Of a stretch of DNA of 64,000 bases, positions 57,301-64,000 are shown piece by piece; position 1 is the first letter of the stretch; every line of letters starts with the position of its first letter. Under the pieces are notes generated by a model. It was given only the letters and a program-made list of their open reading frames with translations. It made no database searches and was not told the DNA's origin. The stretch comes from Takakia lepidozioides (Eukaryota; Streptophyta; Takakiopsida; Takakiales; Takakiaceae). The stretch lies in assembly GCA_030704615.1 (NCBI GenBank), contig CM060731.1:71280756-71344755 (forward strand), written 5' to 3'. Made by a program: the position numbers and the translations under genes.

Positions 57301-60073
57301 TTGTGTCATGAGATTTGGCCACTGCTTTGATCTTCATGATCCAATGTATTGGATGTACCTGTTGACTGTTACGGCGGTAGACTTGATGTCCTGGTCAATG
57401 TGGGTTGCAGACTCAAATTGTTTCATTGGAAGATGCGGCTCGGCTGCTGCTTGGTGATTGCAAGGATGCCTCCAAGCTCAAAAGTATGTTTCACGTTACT
57501 AAGGGCCCACTAAATGACCTCCTTGATCATGGGAAAATCCTTTCAGCTGCTGAAGATATTAGGCAATCAGACTATTCATGACTGACTTTCTGATATAATG
57601 TACACACTTGAGCTTGGGTTGAGCAGATCTTTGGTTGGGATGAATTATGTCAAAATGCTGAGTTACCTGGATCTTTTCTTTCAATTGCATGCATGATGAT
57701 TGTGTTAATCTGTTCCTTGCAGCAAAAGTGAGGCGCTTGTATGATATTGCCAATATCCTCTCCTCCCTGCAGCTTATTGAAAAGGTAAACCCAGTGCCGC
57801 TTTTCTGGATCTCATGATTATATTTCTCATATCTTGCATACAGTCCTCCACACCCTGGGCCTAATTATAAACTTAAAAACGAAATGGAACAATCTTATGA
57901 CAGGGTAGTGACTACAATTGTAAGAGCATATAGACCAGTTTGCTCATGCAGTCTCCAATGTTAGGTGCGGTTGGAGCATTATTTTTATTCTTGTCTCTCT
58001 TTTTATTTGACTGTAGACTGAATGCTGTCACTACCATGGCACAGACTCACATGACAGAGAATCGAAAACCGGCATTCCGGTGGCTCGGGACAAAGGACGA
58101 CCTTGTTGGTATGTCAGTTATCTTGTTTCTTCGTCTTCAGTTCCCCTGAGTTCCAGCTCGTTCCATCGTACTTCATCTAGAACTTCGACATGAACACAAA
58201 TACGTTAAGATTCTTTACATAGGGTATGGGTGTTTCCAAGTCAACTTGTCTTACATTTGAAGGGACATCTACTGTCTGATCTTTACCTTTAGTCTATATT
58301 AAGATAATGCATTTGACACTGCAGCTTCCTGCATTACTATCATGGTTGGGTGGTCTGACCCAAACGCCTTAATGACCAAGAAAATGCTAATTGTGGCTAC
58401 AACTACGATGGTTTGTGGTTCTTTGCATGGCCCCTCGATACTCCATCTTGCCTTTAAGTGCCCGCGCCGAAGTTTCCTTTGGAACCCCACTGCTTGGCCT
58501 CGTTAGTGACATCAGGCTTCTGCAGTGCCTGAGAGCCCACCTGCACAGCATACTGCAAATCTAGTGTCTAAGTCATTTGCAGGCCCTATACATTGGCAAT
58601 CATTCTCAAAGTGTGCAGGCCATGTTGCAGGGCCAGCTACCAGAAAGCGAATGGCTGGAATGTGTAAGGTATCTCAGCCACCTATTTACAGCTCTGCTCC
58701 TGATGATAAGACCAAAAAGTGTCTGAAACGAGCTACCGAGGGTGATAGCCCCATGATATCGATGGAGCAAAGTGCTGCGAAACGGACAGTTTTGAAGCCT
58801 TTGCAGCCAAGGTGTGGGAACATTATGGAACCTCATACCAGAGAGTTGATCAATAAGCCCGTTCCTTTGTATCCCCGTGTGCCTCAAGTTGACAAGCCCT
58901 TGTCCGATGCTAAAGTGAGTGCACCCATGGCTTCAGGCCTCCCCATCGGAGTGACTCTGGGAACTGCAGGTCAGCCATATTTTCATGACATCTCCTGTTC
59001 TATTGGTTGATGTCTGTTTGATGTTGCCCGCCTGCAGTTGTACAGAGGTCCATATTTCCTTAGACAAGTAGTTTTGTTATTGGGATTTTGAATTACTGGT
59101 TTAGCTAACCGTGAAGTGAATAATGAGATTCTACTACGGGGTCACTTTGTGTCATCATTTGAATGTTTTCCAGTCCAGGTAATGTCACCTTGGACGCATT
59201 TTTATCCACATCCTTGCTGGTGTAACTAAATGTATTATGCAATCAATTATGCAGGTGGCTGGAGAGAATGGAGTGATGTTAGTCAAGCCCAGACATCGTC
59301 ATCCGGTTCTGGATGGTCATCCCAGTGCTGTCAGCACACAGCAGCAGCGTATATATCTTGTTCAAAGGTTGGGGGGGTGCCTCCCACTTGTGCCCAAGCC
59401 ACCTGTCCGCCATCAACCAGCTGCTGCCCTGCATTTGGCATGCAGGGAGTCACACCCATGTCTTTCCCTAGCTGTTGCTCCTGTGCAACCAGACATCCTT
59501 TTGAGAATGGCTACTACCCGATGGTCCCTAGATCTCCTGGGGCATTTCTCAACCCCTTCTTGCCTCCATTTCCACTCCAGCACCTTGCTGCTTTTGGCAT
59601 TCCCTGCATGCAAAGTATGGGCAGCGAGCAGATGCACCATGCAGATCAATGCAAGCATCATGATTGCTCCATCCATCAGACTGACAGTGGCATTGCACCA
59701 GCAGCAGCCCTGCAGTACCAGAATGAGAGTAAGTGTAATTCTTCGTCTCACTTAGATACCTTGTTCGTTTACTGTGATTCGCTCTTAGAAACAAGTGACT
59801 CAGCATTAGCGGGGTAGCATGTGATTTTAATTTGGTATGCTCTTGCTAAACACTATGTGTATGGATGTGCACTGACTAGTGAAAATCTGGACGTGTGCAG
59901 CACTGGGCCACATGTTTGCTCAGTATGTGGATGCTTGGAAGTCGTGGTATCTACAAGCAACATCGCTTTCAAATTCCCCGTGCTTTGAAGCTGCCCAAAA
60001 CCCTTGTGACCGAGTGCCTAGTACGTCGAGAGATGAAAATTCTTCAGCAGGGATTGGTGGAATGGCAAGTTAA
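54376..60073 (+). CDS. DEL: Atypical E2F (DEL type) with two DNA-binding domains, 14 exons
   Basis: Cell-cycle repressor that binds E2F sites without a DP partner and limits proliferation or endoreduplication. Exons: 54376-54716, 55409-55476, 55746-55798, 56182-56259, 56488-56574, 56702-56813, 56935-57033, 57215-57282, 57411-57483, 57723-57784, 58045-58108, 58526-58969, 59255-59728 and 59901-60073. All are GT-AG and in phase; 2196 nt, 731 residues. First winged helix: SYNRKDKSLGLLCENFLNLY, ISLDEAASRLG, VERRRIYDIVNVLESIE, KAKNRYTWHG. Second: EKSLGLLSQKFVQLFL, VSLEDAARLLLG, KVRRLYDIANILSSLQLIEK, THMTENRKPAFRWLG. The RRxYDI DNA-contact motif is intact in both, and no marked box or RB-binding motif is seen. 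The linker is acidic (DDEDEERK). The 260-residue tail, longer than in Arabidopsis DELs, is Cys/Pro-rich and ends with HMFAQYVDAWKSWY. An ATG at 54376 was used; the frame upstream has none. Exons 6-7 and 13 are the least certain. Confidence 0.9.
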
Positions 60074-60784
60074 TGTACTTAAAAAATGAGGGTTGGTTCT
60101 TACCAGCCGTTTTGACACTTGGATGCTCTAGCAAACGGTGCAACATTTATGATACTGTGCCTGAGAAATGTAGAGTTCCAGATAGATCACCATCTTGTGG
60201 TGAGTGCCTTAACAGAAAGTGTTCATACCACACCATTCTTTTGTCACTGATGCCATAAAAGATTATATGAGCAGGACCTCTGTCACATTCTATGGCTCCA
60301 TGCTCAGTTCAATAAAGGTTACACCCACCTCAAACTCAATGAGGATGGCAATGACCAGTGCGCATGTTTTCTCTCAAGATTTTGTCGAGCTTGTCGAGGG
60401 TACCCACAGCTGTGTATATGTATACGGGGTTTGACCTGTAGAGTGTTGGGTACTCACCTGTACTGATCAGGGATTTCTCATCTCCTTGGTCTCACTGTGC
60501 AGAGTATCCTGCTGGTGATAATTTGCCCCACAAAACTTGAGAAACTGAAAGGACTAAGCGAGGGAACTGCAAATTCTGATCAACAGGTAAGTATGATACT
60601 CGGATACTTGAGCTGGTACAAAATTGTACCAGCTCAACTGCCAGCTTATGTTCATACAATAACACAATCATGATGCTCGTGCAAACTGAGTTTCAATGGA
60701 AATGATACATTTTACTTAATACAATTGCATACAAGATCTCACTTAGAGTGAAGATTTGGGCATTCATGAGTGCTTGCTGACCAT
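60074..60784. other. Spacer between tail-to-tail E2F and RBCS genes
   Basis: Should hold both 3' untranslated regions. A small self-complementary stretch near 60613-60640 (GAGCTGGTACAAAATTGTACCAGCTC core) could form a hairpin. No other feature seen. Confidence 0.5.
60613..60638. repeat. Perfect inverted repeat, 26 bp
   Basis: GAGCTGGTACAAA and TTTGTACCAGCTC arms meet around the AATT centre, so the stretch is fully self-complementary. It lies 150 bp past the RBCS stop on the RBCS strand, a place where a 3'-end hairpin could act, but function is not shown. Confidence 0.7.
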
Positions 60785-62174
60785 CTAAACTTGTGGAGAC
60801 TTGGGAGCTCCCTTTTCCTGAGGCTTGCTGACTATGAAAGAAATGCACTGCACTTGACGGACGTTGTCAAATCCAATGACACGAATGAATGCGTCTGGGT
60901 AGGCAGTCCTTGCCTCAATAACCTCGCGAGCAACCTGCTCATGGAAAAAGACGGTAGAGTTCAATTCTCGCTAGATTTTTATTTCATGGGGCATGTCATC
61001 TAACTCATCGTCGTCATCACAATCCATCGGAACTATCCTGGCTTAAATCCTAGATGCTACAAGCAAAGAAAGCCTCATAGCAATCCTTTGGTAGCTGGTA
61101 GATATCACCCACAGGACCAAGAGTACAGTTCTGAAAGGAAACGGACAGGAAAACTAGCAGTGTACATGTGTAGAAAGGAATGCTGGAAAAATGCCTTTGG
61201 TCACGTATGGAGTCGGTCGTTGATGAACGATACCTGATCAGAGTCAGTGGCCCCAAAAAGAGGAAGCCTCCATAGTGTCCAGTAGCGCCCATCGTAGTAG
61301 CCTGATCCTTGAAAGTTGGTTCTGCTCACTACTGGGTTCTGCCCACAACACAACACCAATTAAATGATCAGTTTCCTTTTCCGTCTGCACCTACTCATGC
61401 TCAAATCTCTCAAGAACATTTCTCCTTCAACTCACTGTATGGTCCCGGTCTGCAGTCATGCTTGAGGAGCAGCTTGGCGCAGCACTAGTCTCCAAGCAGT
61501 AGCTAGTGCGGGAGCTTACATGAAGCTCAGCAGCTCAGCACTGGATGCCTACATGTACTGCATCACGGGGCCTTCGACTCTGATATCGATTTTCTCTACT
61601 AGTTGAAAACTCATTGAAAGGAATAGTCTTAGCGATTGTTCAGTACGGTGCTCTCGAATTCAATGGCAGGGATCCATTTGTTGAGGAGAAGGTAGTCAAT
61701 CTGCTTCACAATCTGTTCGTCTGTCAGGGGCGGCAGGTACGACAGCGTCTCGTACTTCTGGTTGTTGTTGGGATTCCAGACCTGTCCACCAATTTGAACC
61801 ACAACTCGATGGCCTGCCCCATAAGTCTCTTCCCCAGGTGGTAAATTTCTGACTCTCTCCCCTCCCTGATCTCCCCTCGCTCGCATGCAAGTAGTGATCA
61901 GATCTCAATTCTTTGCAAAACAGATTGTAGATCACCAGAAGACAACAAGAATATAGATTGTAAGTACATTGAAGGCGTGTACACGGCTGCCATTGCTGAC
62001 GGTGCGGCGTGCCCACTGTGAGGGGCCTTGCAATGTTGGAGCGCATCGCAGGCCCGCGGGGGCCACTGCTGTCAACTGCATGCGGGTCTGCTCGGTACTG
62101 GTGCAGGCCTTGCTCACAGCGTTGCTCACCACAGAGCAGCTTGTTGCCACGGCAATTGCTGTGCTGTTCACCAT
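60785..62174 (-). CDS. RBCS: Rubisco small subunit precursor, four exons
   Basis: Nuclear gene for the small subunit of ribulose-1,5-bisphosphate carboxylase/oxygenase, imported into the chloroplast for the L8S8 enzyme. Exons on minus: 62174-61968, 61781-61647, 61338-61234 and 60934-60785, all phase 0 with GT-AG borders; 198 residues. Exon 1 is the transit peptide (Ser/Thr/Ala-rich, [20 protein letters not shown]). Mature part: [37 protein letters not shown], then [20 protein letters not shown] and [20 protein letters not shown], ending [17 protein letters not shown]. All expected conserved blocks are present. The residues just after the first mature block ([14 protein letters not shown]) are unusual and depend on my exon 2/3 border. 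The start at 62174 opens the transit peptide; the frame is open further upstream but reads into the TATA region. No sign of decay. Confidence 0.93.
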
Positions 62175-62265
62175 CTCTGCGCAGAGAACGATAGGAAGAA
62201 AGAAGGCAGAGCGGGACCAAGACTTGCGCTGTGTTGTGAGTGATTCAGGAAGAGCAGTAGCGGCG

Positions 62266-62273
62266 CTCTTATA
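62266..62273 (-). promoter_or_regulatory. TATA box of RBCS
   Basis: TATAAGAG on minus, 92 bp upstream of the RBCS start codon, a normal distance for a short leader. Confidence 0.65.
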
Positions 62274-62279
62274 CGTTAC

Positions 62280-62299
62280 GAGCTCTAGATCTAGAGCTC
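62280..62299. promoter_or_regulatory. 20-bp perfect palindrome next to the RBCS TATA box
   Basis: GAGCTCTAGATCTAGAGCTC is its own reverse complement and ends seven bases upstream of the TATA box on the RBCS strand. Position suggests a dimeric factor site in the core promoter, but no factor is known to me for this word. Confidence 0.6.
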
Positions 62300-63180
62300 C
62301 ACTTACCGCGAGTGGACTCACTTATGTGACATTACTGTGACAACCCACAGTCTGGTGGTTTTCTGACATTGATTTGAGATTGGGACCATATGGCCAACTG
62401 TTTATCATTCGGTTCCTACAGAACTGCTCCTCTATCCCAAGTCTCGACCTTCCCGTTTCAACACCTTTTATGTTTTCTCCATGGGAACAGCGGAATGAGA
62501 TCCCAGCTTTATAATAATCTTGTGACAAGATTATACTAAGTTGTTGTATCCAATCGTGGAAAAGGTGGCAAACTGCGCGGGTTGAGATCAAAGAAGGCCT
62601 GACACAAAGTGAGCAGGTACAGAGCCCCTTGTCTGCAATTGCAATCGTTTACCTTTATCATCCGGAACTGTTGTTGGAGAACTTATCAATGTCATGGGTG
62701 TGTGCTTATCTGAGGCATGGCAACGTCAAGAGAGCTACAGTTGAGCTTATAACATTCCATTCATGGTCAGTCTCGGTTTGCACTAGACTCTCTGGAACTG
62801 ATGTCCTTATACCTCAGACTTACCATTTCTAGCCCCTTTGCATCCAATGCTATGCCAAGCTTTGATCTTCATCTGACAAAATACCTTGCAACTTAAGATT
62901 GAATCGATTAGATCTCAGAATGTCACACATCTGACCCCTCACCAGGATATAGAAAATATCCATGTAAGCATGACACCAGAGAAAGATTTCCTCATTAGAA
63001 CCCTCGTGATGTTGATGTCCTCAGTTGGTATCAAGACTGTCACTCTATTATGTGTCAACCTCTCCAATCCCATGATTTGGACAAGTTAAATCTAACTTGT
63101 ACTCAAAAGAACTTTTCAGAGCAAAGGGGCTGTGTCATGTTAGGCCTACTTATGGAGTATATTTCACTGAAAGGAGACAC
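62300..63180. other. RBCS upstream region and spacer
   Basis: Holds distal RBCS promoter. On minus there is an ATGATAAAGGTAAAC word near 62650, with a GATAA light-element core. No canonical G-box CACGTG was seen in 62300-62700. No gene seen. Confidence 0.4.
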
Positions 63181-63242
63181 AATTTCTATTGACGACACAA
63201 TCAAAACACTGTGCACACGACACAACTCCAATTTGTGAGCAC
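63181..63242 (-). repeat. 62-bp dispersed repeat, copy 2
   Basis: Exact reverse complement of 9404-9465. Lies in sequence without a recognised gene. Confidence 0.9.
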
Positions 63243-63779
63243 TACAGTAGATCCATATCTGAAAACCGGGTGAATTTATCATTAGAATCTCAAAAAGCTC
63301 AGTAATGCACATGGACCATCATCTTGTCTTTCATCAATCACCAGCCTGTGGAACTTTACACCATTTTCCTAGAAGACTGATATGACTAGGTGTTTTGCAT
63401 GTTAGACATAAAACACGTGCGTTTATACAGAGACTTTGTTAGTTTTCAACGTGACTCTTCAATTGAAATCAGTACATAGTACATAAATTTATTGTAAATG
63501 GATAGCAACACCTGGATGCCCAAACAGCAGGAAAAGCAGATCGCACTGAACAGTAGCACCTCTGCTTGTCTCACATGGCACATTTGTTTGCCACAATTGA
63601 GGAGCATGGATCCTAACAGGCATCCACAAGACCTGGTAGACTGCTAGCCTTATCAAGATTGTACTCTTCCTAAAAGCAATCCTCGACATTCATTTGCAAC
63701 ATTTCACCTCACCCAGTATATCTGCTTGGAGCAAAAAGAGTAAGTTGTCTTGTCTAAGCTTGTCTCGAGCACACTCACC

Positions 63780-63864
63780 AACTGGCACTGAATCCATGTG
63801 GGAGCGCAGAGGAGTTTCCAAATCAGCACTCTCGTTGAAATCAAGGCCAAACGGCGGCATGTAT
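63780..63864 (-). other. Possible first exon of a gene leaving the window
   Basis: On minus an ATG near 63862 opens MPPFGLDFNESADLETPLRS and HMDSVPV and runs into a good donor (CAGTTG|GTGAGTG). The composition is protein-like, and the leader upstream has further short ATGs. No domain can be named from 27 residues and no second exon was found to the left, so this is only a suggestion. Confidence 0.25.
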
Positions 63865-64000
63865 CAGCAGGTATCAGCTTTACACATGGACAACAGGTCA
63901 TAGCAGCATCCTTTGGGGATCAGACAAGTTTGCACGCAACGCTTTGAGAAAACGGCCTGCACCAGTCACATAAACAGAGAAACGGCTTTTTCAGTTACTG

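Noticed and set aside
1-64000. tRNA, rRNA, CRISPR, bacterial operons
   Set aside because: None seen; the window is eukaryotic nuclear DNA.

Overview
This is nuclear DNA of a land plant. It holds multi-exon genes with GT-AG introns, a nuclear small-subunit gene for Rubisco, a PLS-class PPR protein with a DYW domain, a ZIF-like MFS transporter and an atypical E2F. A full flagellar CFAP157 gene points to a plant with swimming sperm. My best guess is a fern or lycophyte; a bryophyte is possible. Seed plants other than cycads and Ginkgo are unlikely. Nothing here fixes the species.

Layout. 1-4371 (-): ten exons of a ZIFL transporter running off the left edge. 5856-10597 (+): a ten-exon CFAP157 gene, divergent from ZIFL. 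11.2-13.5 kb: a decayed non-LTR retrotransposon with a C-terminal restriction-like endonuclease region. 13.5-18.3 kb: AT-rich DNA without genes, with a palindromic CTCTAAGG repeat field and a purine-rich tandem repeat. 18.4-21.2 kb: a retroelement gag-like (DUF4283-type) remnant directly followed by a PPR-DYW gene. 22.6-26.0 kb (-): a TPR + armadillo + methyltransferase-like gene with one frame break. 28.6-32.9 kb (+): a trihelix (ASR3-like) factor followed closely by a four-exon alpha/beta hydrolase of the homoserine acetyltransferase family that looks bacterial.

34.8-51.1 kb is a nest of mobile DNA. An old Ty3/gypsy element on + is split by a chromovirus-like Ty3 element (35914-41145, TSD ATGGG) and by a 1053-bp CACTA element (41487-42539, TSD ATA). 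The chromovirus carries an internal inversion of about 1.24 kb. The old element's C-terminus, with a PHD-finger remnant, and the N-terminal half of an A1 aspartic protease both lie on the minus strand at 43.9-49.8 kb. The protease C-terminal half lies on + at 50.5-51.1 kb. One inversion of about 6.5 kb would explain both splits.

54.4-60.1 kb (+): a 14-exon atypical E2F (DEL type, two DNA-binding domains). 60.8-62.2 kb (-): a complete four-exon RBCS gene, tail-to-tail with the E2F, with a TATA box and a 20-bp perfect palindrome just upstream. 62.3-64.0 kb has no certain gene.

The genes do not form a pathway. They are ordinary single plant genes between mobile DNA. Exon joins were made by eye from splice motifs, reading phase and family resemblance. 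CFAP157, the E2F, RBCS and the hydrolase all close in frame from start to stop.
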